This document shows, in pieces, positions 50,688-58,700 of a stretch of 64,000 nt of DNA. Position numbers and translations under genes: made by a program. The DNA lies in the NCBI RefSeq assembly GCF_002979755.1, contig NZ_PCPP01000001.1, positions 2,808,026 through 2,872,025 on the forward strand, given 5' to 3'. The DNA comes from Chryseobacterium culicis. GTDB lineage: Bacteria > Bacteroidota > Bacteroidia > Flavobacteriales > Weeksellaceae. Positions within the stretch are counted from its first letter, which is position 1, and each line of letters begins with the position of its first letter. The notes beneath the pieces are model-generated. The model was not told the origin of the DNA. It saw nothing but the letters and a program-made list of their open reading frames with translations, and made no database searches.

Positions 50688-53033
50688 ATGAACAGAAGAG
50701 AATTTTTAGAAAAATCAAGTCTTTTATTAGCAGGATTAGGAACGTCAAATGTTCTCCATCCTTCCATTTTAAAAGCTTTAGCTATTGATCCGGCTGCACA
50801 GTCTACATTTTACGATGCAGAACATGTTGTAATCCTGATGCAGGAAAACCGTTCATTTGATCATGCTTTTGGGGCACTCAAAGGAGTGAGAGGCTTTTTG
50901 GATAAAAGAGCATTTGTAAAGCAGGATGGACATTCCGTATTTTTTCAAAAGAATGATGATGGAAAATATGCATCTCCTGCCCGACTGGATTTAAGAAATA
51001 CAAAATCTACATGGATGAGCTCACTGCCTCACTCATGGGCCGATCAGCAGAAAGCACTGAACAAAGGAAAATACGATCAGTGGCTTCAGGCTAAAGCATC
51101 AGGAAATAAAGATTATAAAAATATACCGCTTACATTAGGGTATTATAACCGTGAAGACCTTCCTTTTTACTATCAGCTGGCAGATGCATTTACCATATTC
51201 GATCAGTATTTCTGCTCTTCACTTACCGGAACAACTCCCAACAGATTATTTCTTTGGTCCGGAACGTTGAGAGAACAACAAAACGGAAAGGTAAAAGCCA
51301 ATGTTGTGAATGAAAATATTGATTATGATAAAGCAAGACAGGCAAAATGGAAGAGTTTCCCTGAAATTTTGGAAGAGCACAATGTTTCGTGGAGAATTTA
51401 TCAGAATGAAATCAGTCTTCCAAAAGGAATGTCCGGCGAGCAGGAAGCCTGGTTAAGTAATTTTACAGATAACCCGATTGAGTGGTTTTCAAAATTCAAT
51501 GTTAAGTTTTCAAAAGGATATTATCAGAATATCCCCAATATTATAGCCTATCTGAAGCAGGAAATTGAAAAAAATCCTAATCAGAAAGAAAGACTGGAAG
51601 CCATGATGGCTGAGGTTCAGGAAGATCAGGTAAAATATCATCCGGATAATTATTCCAAACTTTCTAAAGAAGAAAAAAACCTTCACGAAAAAGCATTTAC
51701 CACCAACTCTAATGATCCTGATTACTGGAAACTGGAAATCGGAAAGGATGAAAATGGAGAAAGACTGGTTGTTCCTGAGGGTGATGTACTGTTCCAGTTC
51801 CGTAAAGATGTGGAAGAGAAAAAACTTCCGCTGGTTTCCTGGCTGGTAGCTCCTGAACATTTTTCAGACCATCCGGGATCACCATGGTACGGAGCATGGT
51901 ATATTTCTGAAGTTCTGAATATTCTGACCAAAGATCCTGAAACCTGGAAAAAAACCATATTCATCATCAATTATGATGAAAATGACGGATATTTTGATCA
52001 TGTCCTGCCTTTCGCTCCACCTATGAACCCAAGCCAGCCTGTGGATATGAACGGAAAAGAAGGCGTGGAATATGTGGATCAATCTCAGGAATACATGAGC
52101 AATCCTTCTTTAAAAAATTATGAAAAAATTGAAGGAACCGTTGGATTGGGTTACAGGGTTCCAATGATCATCGCTTCCCCATGGACAAAAGGAGGATTTG
52201 TAAATTCCGAAGTATCGGATCACACTTCTGTACTGCAGTTTCTGGAGAAATTTATCATGAAAAAATTCAAAAAGGATGTGCATGTTGACAATATCAGTGA
52301 CTGGAGAAGAGCTGTATGTGGTGATCTCACCTCTGCTTTTAATTCTACCAGCGTAAAAGCACCACAGATGGATTATCTGAATCAGAAAGAGTATGCTAAA
52401 ACCATCAATGCCGCTAAAAATAAACCGGTTCCTCATCTGAAATGGTATGCTGAAAATGAACTTAAAAACAATTTGCTTGAAATTCAGGAAAGAGGGTTGA
52501 AACCATCCAATCCACTGCCGTATCATTTTCATGTCAATTTAGAAGGCGAACAGATAAAAATGTCCAATTTAAAAGAGAATGGTGTTCCGCTTTTGGTGTA
52601 TGACAGGACTCAATTCGACAGTAAGGATTATCATTTTTCATATGCCTTATATTCAAAGCAGGAATTATCTCATGCTGTACATTCCGGAGCTTATGATTAT
52701 GAAATTTTCGGTCCCAATGGCTTTTTCAGGAAATTCCAGGGAAGTATTTCACCGGAAATGGAGATAATTTTAGAGAATATGACCGCAAAAAACCAAGTGG
52801 AACTGACTATAAGAAATAACAAAAAGAAAAATTTCTCCATCAATCTGGAAGATTTGTACACAAAAAATAAAAAAACGATTTTTGTACAAAAATCAGAAGA
52901 AAAAATAATTATTGATCTTGATAAATTTAAAGGGTGGTATGATTTGAAAATAACGTCAAACGATCATCTGTGGCACTTTTCCGGACGTATAGAGACGGGA
53001 AAAGTCTCTGTTTCTGATCCGCATTGGGCATAA
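50688..53033 (+). CDS. Phosphocholine-specific phospholipase C, Tat-exported
   Basis: The 781-residue enzyme (ATG at 50688) has a twin-arginine signal NRREFLEKSSLLLAGLGTSN. The acid phosphatase/PLC superfamily domain has EHVVILMQENRSFDHAFGALKGVRGF, FDQYFCSSLTGTTPNRLFLWSG, WRIYQNE, FIINYDENDGYFDHVLPFAPP and YRVPMIIASPWTKGGFVNSEVSDHTSVLQFLEKF. C-terminal beta domains (about 620-780) match the DUF756 repeats of P. aeruginosa PlcH/PlcN. It would split phosphatidylcholine or sphingomyelin to phosphocholine. The SusCD pair just upstream may import the product. Confidence 0.93.
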   Translation: MNRREFLEKSSLLLAGLGTSNVLHPSILKALAIDPAAQSTFYDAEHVVILMQENRSFDHAFGALKGVRGFLDKRAFVKQDGHSVFFQKNDDGKYASPARLDLRNTKSTWMSSLPHSWADQQKALNKGKYDQWLQAKASGNKDYKNIPLTLGYYNREDLPFYYQLADAFTIFDQYFCSSLTGTTPNRLFLWSGTLREQQNGKVKANVVNENIDYDKARQAKWKSFPEILEEHNVSWRIYQNEISLPKGMSGEQEAWLSNFTDNPIEWFSKFNVKFSKGYYQNIPNIIAYLKQEIEKNPNQKERLEAMMAEVQEDQVKYHPDNYSKLSKEEKNLHEKAFTTNSNDPDYWKLEIGKDENGERLVVPEGDVLFQFRKDVEEKKLPLVSWLVAPEHFSDHPGSPWYGAWYISEVLNILTKDPETWKKTIFIINYDENDGYFDHVLPFAPPMNPSQPVDMNGKEGVEYVDQSQEYMSNPSLKNYEKIEGTVGLGYRVPMIIASPWTKGGFVNSEVSDHTSVLQFLEKFIMKKFKKDVHVDNISDWRRAVCGDLTSAFNSTSVKAPQMDYLNQKEYAKTINAAKNKPVPHLKWYAENELKNNLLEIQERGLKPSNPLPYHFHVNLEGEQIKMSNLKENGVPLLVYDRTQFDSKDYHFSYALYSKQELSHAVHSGAYDYEIFGPNGFFRKFQGSISPEMEIILENMTAKNQVELTIRNNKKKNFSINLEDLYTKNKKTIFVQKSEEKIIIDLDKFKGWYDLKITSNDHLWHFSGRIETGKVSVSDPHWA

Positions 53034-53053
53034 AAATTTCTTTTAATATTAAT

Positions 53054-53087
53054 AAAATCCTGTACTTAAACGTGCAGGATTTTTTTT
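53054..53087 (+). terminator. Terminator of the phospholipase C gene
   Basis: AAAATCCTG (53054-53062) and CAGGATTTT (53075-53083) pair, followed by T's. Confidence 0.87.
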
Positions 53088-53221
53088 GAGTTATTCTGTT
53101 AAAGCATATTTCATCTATAATGCATTACATAACAGAAATATTCATTAATATAAAATTTATAATATATTTTTTTCAAAGTATACTGAATTTTGTTATATTC
53201 ACTCAACTAATTACTTGCATC

Positions 53222-53797
53222 ATGAAAAAACTAAATTTGACTATTGCAGCGTCTTTATTTGCATTGGCTCTATCCGGGAATCTGAGCGCGCAAGACCTCG
53301 CTACAGATAACCATACGGTTACCATTTCTATTCCCGAAGTTGCCTTGGTAGATATTGAACCAGCAGCAACCAAGAACATTACCCTTGGGTTTACAGCACC
53401 TACGGAAGCAGGAAATCCTATTCTTCCATCTGCAGCCAACACTACTTTATGGCTTAATTATTCTTCTATTAAATCTGTTGCAGACCCTACACGTAACGTA
53501 AGTGTAAAAATGAATGCCATTATTCCTGGAGTTGATCTTCGCGTAACTGCTGCAGCTCCTACAGGCGGAGCGGGAACACTGGGAGCATCTGCAGGTCTGG
53601 TAATATTAACTGCTAATGACCAGAATATTGTTTTAGATATCGGAAGTGCTTATACCGGGAACGGGGCCAATAACGGTCACAATCTTACCTATGCACTTGC
53701 TGCAGGAAGTGGTCCTGGAGGTGTAGCAGCGTACGCAGATTTACAGGCAACAGCCACTGTTGCAGCTACCGTTACTTATACAATATCAGATAATTAG
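53222..53797 (+). CDS. Putative fibre subunit A of chaperone-usher-like operon
   Basis: The 191-residue exported protein (signal peptide KKLNLTIAASLFALALSGNLSAQ) has an ordinary signal-peptidase-I signal, not a lipobox. The mature part is Ala/Thr/Gly-rich, cysteine-free and beta-rich: VTISIPEVALVDIEPAATKNI, TLGFTAPTEAGNP, GSAYTGNGANNGHNLTYAL, ending ATVAATVTYTISDN. It is closely related to 57445-57981. The closing Tyr-Thr strand resembles the C-terminal strand of spore-coat-U-type (archaic) pilins. An earlier in-frame ATG at 53120 is rejected. The 104-base gap to the next gene may hold a processing site. Confidence 0.72.
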   Translation: MKKLNLTIAASLFALALSGNLSAQDLATDNHTVTISIPEVALVDIEPAATKNITLGFTAPTEAGNPILPSAANTTLWLNYSSIKSVADPTRNVSVKMNAIIPGVDLRVTAAAPTGGAGTLGASAGLVILTANDQNIVLDIGSAYTGNGANNGHNLTYALAAGSGPGGVAAYADLQATATVAATVTYTISDN

Positions 53798-53901
53798 AAT
53801 TTAACCAAAATTCTTTTCTACCTGTCAAAAACAAGAAGAAGCTGTTATTCAGTTTCTTCCTGGCTTTGTATTATTAATGATTTAACTCCAAACTTTATAT
53901 C

Positions 53902-54702
53902 ATGATAAAGCGTATCCTTCTTCTGATCACCCTGATTTTGCAGTTCAGCTTTTTACATGCCGGTATTGTGATTCTCAATGGGCTTACGCATTCTTATAAA
54001 ATAGAAAACGGAAAGGTTTATAAAGGAAAAGTTGCGATTGAAAATACCAGCAGTACTCCTCAAAGTGTAAAATTATTTTTACAGGATTATACCTACCATG
54101 CGGACGGAACGATCAATTATACAGCATTACGTACCAATACACGCAGTAACGGCGAGTGGCTAAAGCTCAATACCAACCTTGTTACGCTTAAAGGTAAAGA
54201 AAAGACTGAAATATTCTATGAAATAACAGTTCCCAATCAGGCCATGGATCCCGGAAGCTATTGGAGTGTGATTATTGTAGAACCGGTAGAAGAGATAAAA
54301 CCCAGCGACAACAAACCAGGAGTGAATATCACTTCTGTTATACGATATGCCATTCAGGTTATTACAGATTTTGAAACAGAAAAGGCCAAACCGGACCTTA
54401 AGTTTGAAAGTGTAAAGGTGGAAAAAATGGAGGAAAAAAAAACCGCAAAGGTAGCAATAGCCAATACCGGTAATCTTTACTGTAAGCCCACAGCCTCCAT
54501 TGAAGTTTACAACCGCAAAACAGGCGAAAAGGTGGGTACTTATTCAAGTTTAACAATGGGGCTGCTCCCAGGCACCTCCAAAACATTTTACATTGATATC
54601 AGCAAATTACCCCCTGCTCAATACAAAGCAGCGATCATAGCGACCGATGAAGAGGAGAATGCTTTTGCACTCAATGTGGAATTAGAAGTAAAAAATGATT
54701 AG
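53902..54702 (+). CDS. Putative two-Ig periplasmic chaperone
   Basis: The 266-residue protein has a signal peptide (KRILLLITLILQFSFLHAG) and two Ig-like parts, about residues 22-150 and 155-266. The first has KVAIENTSSTPQSVKLFLQDY, a WLKLNTNLVTLKGKEKTEIFYEITVP block, a PGSYWSVIIVEPVEE block and a SVIRYAIQVIT strand. These resemble, in order and spacing, the PFIVTPPLFRL-type, FWLNV-type and IRTRIKLFYR-type strands of pilus chaperones. This is by eye and weak. It overlaps the usher-like gene by 8 bases, so the two products are made together. Confidence 0.6.
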   Translation: MIKRILLLITLILQFSFLHAGIVILNGLTHSYKIENGKVYKGKVAIENTSSTPQSVKLFLQDYTYHADGTINYTALRTNTRSNGEWLKLNTNLVTLKGKEKTEIFYEITVPNQAMDPGSYWSVIIVEPVEEIKPSDNKPGVNITSVIRYAIQVITDFETEKAKPDLKFESVKVEKMEEKKTAKVAIANTGNLYCKPTASIEVYNRKTGEKVGTYSSLTMGLLPGTSKTFYIDISKLPPAQYKAAIIATDEEENAFALNVELEVKND

Positions 54703-57448
54703 AACTTGGACTTTATTTATTATCATAACATTATTCCCGGTATTTATTTTTTCTCAAGAGCAATCCAACCGATTGATCAGTAAAAAAGATAGTTTAATGC
54801 CGGGAATGTCTACTTCTATTCCCTTCACTTTAGAAAATAATTCAGCTGAAACCAAAACATATGATATTTCAGTTACTACATCAAGTCCGTCTATCAATCC
54901 TATTTTAGTAAAAGGAGAATTTCAGATTCCTCCTCATGAGACCTCAGTATACCTGGTTCCTTTACGTGTGGGAACAGAAACCGGACAGGGTACTTATTCA
55001 GTCCTATTGAATATTACCGATCGTAATAATGGAATCTCTTTTACGAAAAACTCAAAAATCATCGTTTCAGGAAACAGAAATCTTTTGGTTACCCCATTAA
55101 ATACTCCTGAATTCATAAGAGCCGGAGAGACCATCCGGGCTTCTTTCCTTATCAAAAATAATGGGAATGTAACCGAAAACATTGTATTGGAAAGCAAAAA
55201 TGCAATCGTTGATCATGAGTCATCATTAGTGTTGGCCCCCAATGAATCAAAGATTGTCACTATTCATAAAGTAACAAGTCCTGAACTCGCTCAAAATGAA
55301 TTTCAGAACCTAAACCTTTTCGTACATTCAAAGGGTAACCCTAAAGAAAATCAGGATGTCTATGTAAGTACTCAGGTGATATCAGCAAACCCCTCTGAAA
55401 AAGATATTTATCACAGACTTCCTGTTGCGCTCTCATTATCTTTCATCGGAATGCAGAATATGGGAGTGTATAACGATGGTTTTCAGGGGGAAATCTACGG
55501 TAAAGGAACACTTGATAAAGACAACAAAAACCAGATTGAGTTCAGAGCTGTCACTCACAATCCTGTAGATCTCAGCACATTCACCCAATATGAAGAATAT
55601 TTTGTGAACTATAAACGGGATCAATTGTATATTCATCTTGGTGATAAATCGTATTCTTCATCTTATCTTACGGAGTTTGCAAGGTATGGTCGCGGAGCGG
55701 AGATCCGTTATGATTTTAATAAAGTAAGCTTTGGGGGCTTCTATAATCATCCAAGATTTTTCAGAGATATCAAAGATGAATTTAATTTCTATTCCGCCTT
55801 TAAAATCAGAAAAGAGTCTGAAATTACTGTGGGATATCTTTACAAAACTCCGCGGCAGGGAGAAATCCGTTATACAGATGTCAGGCTAGACTCTGATGCT
55901 CATCTTCCTTATGCTAAAGGAAAATTCAAGGTTTCAAAAAATATAAACGTTTCCGGAGAGCTGGCCTACAGCACTACACAAAAAACAGATGGAACAGCTT
56001 ATTTATTACAGGCAGATGCTGTTTTTAAAAATTTGAACGCCAGCTTAATGTACATGAGAGCCAGTCCTGATTTTGCCGGATATTTTACCAATACCAATAC
56101 CATCAATGGTAATATTTACTATAATGTCACCAAAAAGATCAGTGTATTTGCCAATTATATGCAGGATGCCAAAAATTTCCAAAGAGATACCCTTTTACTG
56201 GCAGCGCCTTACAGAAAATATTTGCAATATGGAGTACAGTACAAATATCTGCCTACCGGTTTCGTCATGCTTACGAATGGGTATCAAACCTATAAAGATC
56301 GTTTAGAACCTAAACAATTTGATTATTATGAACGTTACTTCAAGGTGAGTGTTAATCAGCAGGTAGGAATGTTTCAGGTAAATCTGGATGGGCAATTCGG
56401 TAAAACAGATAATTATCTGACAGGATTTAACGGTAATTCAAGTTTTTATTCTGCGAATCTTTCATTTCAAAAATTCAGAACAACCTTTAACATCTTCGGA
56501 AGTTATGCCATAAGCTCAAGGTATCAGCTTCAAAATCAGAAAAATTTTTATTACGGAGCAAGAATCTTCAGCCAGTTTTCTGATAAGACCAGCTTAAGCA
56601 TCTTTTATCAGAACAATTATATGCCTGAAGAATACTTTAAAGACAGAAATGTGTTTGAACTTCTTTTTCATCAGCAGTTATTTCCCGGAAATGAACTTGA
56701 CCTTTCGGGAAGATATTCATTGCAAAGAGGAGAAATTGGGAATAAAGATTTCATTTTCTCCATGCGTTATACATGGCGTCCCCATATTCCGGTACAGAAA
56801 ACTGCGGAATATATTTCGCTGTCAGGAAATATCAGCAATTTAGGGATCAAAAAAACGGAAGGCATTAGATTAATACTGGGAAGTTATCTGTCCATTACAG
56901 ATAAAGAAGGGAATTATATATTTAAAAATGTTATTCCGGGGAATTATTTCCTTGAAATAGACCGTTCAACTACGGAAATTAATGATATTCCAACCCAAAC
57001 TTTTCCTGCAGCCCTTTCCCTGGTGAATAAGGATAATACATTCAATTTTGGATTAACCACAGCTGCCAATGTTCAGGGACATATTCAGTTTCTGGATACG
57101 GGAGAGAAAGATCAGATAGATTTAGGACAGATACAAACGCTAAAAGGAAAGAAGAAAAGAGAAAGCATTATTGTGGAAGCCACCAATAATGATCAGACTT
57201 TTAGGAAGATATGTTATATCGGAGAAGATTTTGATTTCACTTATCTCCGCCCGGGAGACTGGACCGTTAAAGTGTACCGCAATGGATTGGATAAGCGCTA
57301 TAAAATTTCGACAGATAAATTTCTTTTTACTTTAAAACCTTTAGAAACAAAGAAATTAAGCATCAATGTTGTCAAGCAGCAGATAGAGATCAAATACCAA
57401 CAGGAATCCTTGAAAGTAGGATATAATGAAATAAAAAAGAAGAGATGA
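54695..57448 (+). CDS. Usher-like outer-membrane beta-barrel protein
   Basis: The 917-residue exported protein has a signal peptide (about 1-20), two Ig/CARDB-like domains (20-235), a long barrel-like region (about 245-700, with strands such as FGGFYNHPRFFRDIKDEFNFY, INVSGELAYSTTQK and ISVFANYMQD) and two C-terminal beta-sandwich domains (about 705-785 and 790-900; ITDKEGNYIFKNVIPGNYFLEI and FDFTYLRPGDWTVKVYRNG). There is no TonB box or plug. N-terminal domain, large barrel and two C-terminal sandwiches recall fimbrial ushers, though I see no clear usher signature. It overlaps both neighbours. Confidence 0.62.
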   Translation: MIRTWTLFIIITLFPVFIFSQEQSNRLISKKDSLMPGMSTSIPFTLENNSAETKTYDISVTTSSPSINPILVKGEFQIPPHETSVYLVPLRVGTETGQGTYSVLLNITDRNNGISFTKNSKIIVSGNRNLLVTPLNTPEFIRAGETIRASFLIKNNGNVTENIVLESKNAIVDHESSLVLAPNESKIVTIHKVTSPELAQNEFQNLNLFVHSKGNPKENQDVYVSTQVISANPSEKDIYHRLPVALSLSFIGMQNMGVYNDGFQGEIYGKGTLDKDNKNQIEFRAVTHNPVDLSTFTQYEEYFVNYKRDQLYIHLGDKSYSSSYLTEFARYGRGAEIRYDFNKVSFGGFYNHPRFFRDIKDEFNFYSAFKIRKESEITVGYLYKTPRQGEIRYTDVRLDSDAHLPYAKGKFKVSKNINVSGELAYSTTQKTDGTAYLLQADAVFKNLNASLMYMRASPDFAGYFTNTNTINGNIYYNVTKKISVFANYMQDAKNFQRDTLLLAAPYRKYLQYGVQYKYLPTGFVMLTNGYQTYKDRLEPKQFDYYERYFKVSVNQQVGMFQVNLDGQFGKTDNYLTGFNGNSSFYSANLSFQKFRTTFNIFGSYAISSRYQLQNQKNFYYGARIFSQFSDKTSLSIFYQNNYMPEEYFKDRNVFELLFHQQLFPGNELDLSGRYSLQRGEIGNKDFIFSMRYTWRPHIPVQKTAEYISLSGNISNLGIKKTEGIRLILGSYLSITDKEGNYIFKNVIPGNYFLEIDRSTTEINDIPTQTFPAALSLVNKDNTFNFGLTTAANVQGHIQFLDTGEKDQIDLGQIQTLKGKKKRESIIVEATNNDQTFRKICYIGEDFDFTYLRPGDWTVKVYRNGLDKRYKISTDKFLFTLKPLETKKLSINVVKQQIEIKYQQESLKVGYNEIKKKR

Positions 57449-57981
57449 TTCTGATCCGTTCCATAGTATTAATAGCATCGGTTATGATATCCGGTTCAAT
57501 CTATTCCCAAACCTCGGCGAGTACTACTGTCAGCTTAACATTGCCTGTGGTAACGTTAATGGATATTGAACCAACAGGAAGTATTACGTTAAATTTTACG
57601 GCTCCTACTGAAGCTGGAAATGCCCTGGGAGCTCCCACTCCCAATACATCAAAATGGGTCAATTATACTTCCGCCATTACTTCCGGAGGGCTTACCCGAA
57701 GAATTACAGCTTCAGTGAATAAAGTTATTGCAGGTGTGAATATAAGGATTCAGGCAGCGGCAGCTTCCGGAGCTGGAGGAGGAACACGGGGAACATCTTC
57801 AGGACAGGTTATTCTCACCACAACTCCCACAACTATTATAAGCGGCATCGGAGGAGCATATACCGGAAATGGAGCTAATAACGGCCACGCCCTTACCATT
57901 TCATTGGCCACCAATACATATGCCAATTTACAGGCGCAGGCCAATACAGCAATTGTCATCACTTATACCATCACAGAATAA
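57445..57981 (+). CDS. Putative fibre subunit B, paralogue of subunit A
   Basis: The 178-residue protein has a signal peptide (ILIRSIVLIASVMISGSIYSQ). Its mature part aligns with 53222-53797: LPVVTLMDIEPTGSITLNFTAPTEAGN, NTSKWVNY, VIAGVNIRIQAAA, GGAYTGNGANNGHALTISLA, YANLQAQA and the end TAIVITYTITE. It is cysteine-free. The start overlaps the usher-like gene's stop (ATGA), so it is translationally coupled. Two closely related subunits on either side of the usher suggest a fibre with two forms or a shaft and an adaptor. Confidence 0.72.
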   Translation: MILIRSIVLIASVMISGSIYSQTSASTTVSLTLPVVTLMDIEPTGSITLNFTAPTEAGNALGAPTPNTSKWVNYTSAITSGGLTRRITASVNKVIAGVNIRIQAAAASGAGGGTRGTSSGQVILTTTPTTIISGIGGAYTGNGANNGHALTISLATNTYANLQAQANTAIVITYTITE

Positions 57982-57990
57982 AATTAGAAA

Positions 57991-58557
57991 ATGAAAGTCA
58001 AAAGTCCCTTTCTCAAAGAACAGTTCTTAAAAAGATATCTATACATTATTGCTTTAATAATGGGCAGTTTTCTTGAAGGGCAAACCATAAATATTGCCGG
58101 AACCAGCTGGACAGCCAGTGTACCTACCATTACAGAAGCTGGAAATAACTATACCGGAACTTATGACAATCCCAGTCTGTTAACATTATCAGGTTTTTTA
58201 CCTGGTTCTTTTCTAAATTTACTGGGCAGCTCCGGAGCTAAAATCAGTATGCAGCATGTTCCAACTTCCTGGAACAGTTCTCTGAAACTTTATGCAAAAA
58301 GGAGTGGAGGAACGGCAACAATCAATGGTCTTTGTGTACTGTGTACAGCAACTATTAACGGTGGCCTTAGTTATATTGAAATACCACAAGCCACGGCCGT
58401 AACACTTTCAACAATTACCTTTAGTGGTGTTTTAGGCGTTGGCAACAGTGTAAATTATTCTGCTATTAGTGTACAATTGGAAATAGGTGGAGTTTCTGTG
58501 ACGATTCCTGCTGCAGCTTATAGTACACAAGTCGTTTTTACCATAGGAGCAAATTAA
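57991..58557 (+). CDS. Putative minor or tip subunit
   Basis: The 188-residue protein has a signal peptide (hydrophobic run about residues 12-31, ending EGQ). It is beta-rich, with a CVLC pair (about residues 111-114) that the other subunits lack. Its last strand (VTIPAAAYSTQVVFTIGAN) echoes the C-terminal strand of A and B and the spore-coat-U end. It lies 9 bases after subunit B. It could be the tip adhesin of the putative fibre. No known domain is recognised. Confidence 0.6.
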   Translation: MKVKSPFLKEQFLKRYLYIIALIMGSFLEGQTINIAGTSWTASVPTITEAGNNYTGTYDNPSLLTLSGFLPGSFLNLLGSSGAKISMQHVPTSWNSSLKLYAKRSGGTATINGLCVLCTATINGGLSYIEIPQATAVTLSTITFSGVLGVGNSVNYSAISVQLEIGGVSVTIPAAAYSTQVVFTIGAN

Positions 58558-58643
58558 AAAATACGTCAAAGCCATCCAGATCCTTACACCATAATTAATT
58601 CAACAATTTCTCTAAAGAAATATTCAGTTCATTTCTATCTATA

Positions 58644-58684
58644 AAAACAATCCTTTTCAAAATCAGAAAAGGATTGTTTTTTTA
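58644..58684. terminator. Bidirectional terminator
   Basis: AAAACAATCCTTTTC and GAAAAGGATTGTTTT form a perfect 15-bp stem between converging genes. Confidence 0.92.
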
Positions 58685-58700
58685 TGCTATTTAAAATTAA

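Noticed and set aside
51510..52532. Long antisense open frames within the phospholipase C gene
   Set aside because: They are shadows of the coding strand, with no start context or family match.
53120..53221. Longer form of subunit A with 34 extra residues
   Set aside because: The extension is AT-rich, intergenic in character and would put a second hydrophobic run before a perfect signal peptide at 53222.
54695..57448. TonB-dependent receptor
   Set aside because: There is no TonB box or plug domain; the N-terminus consists of Ig-like domains and the C-terminus of two sandwich domains.
53222..58557. Type V (FimA/Mfa1) pilus locus
   Set aside because: The subunits lack lipoboxes and the FimA/Mfa fold motifs; the operon has chaperone-like and barrel genes that type V loci lack.
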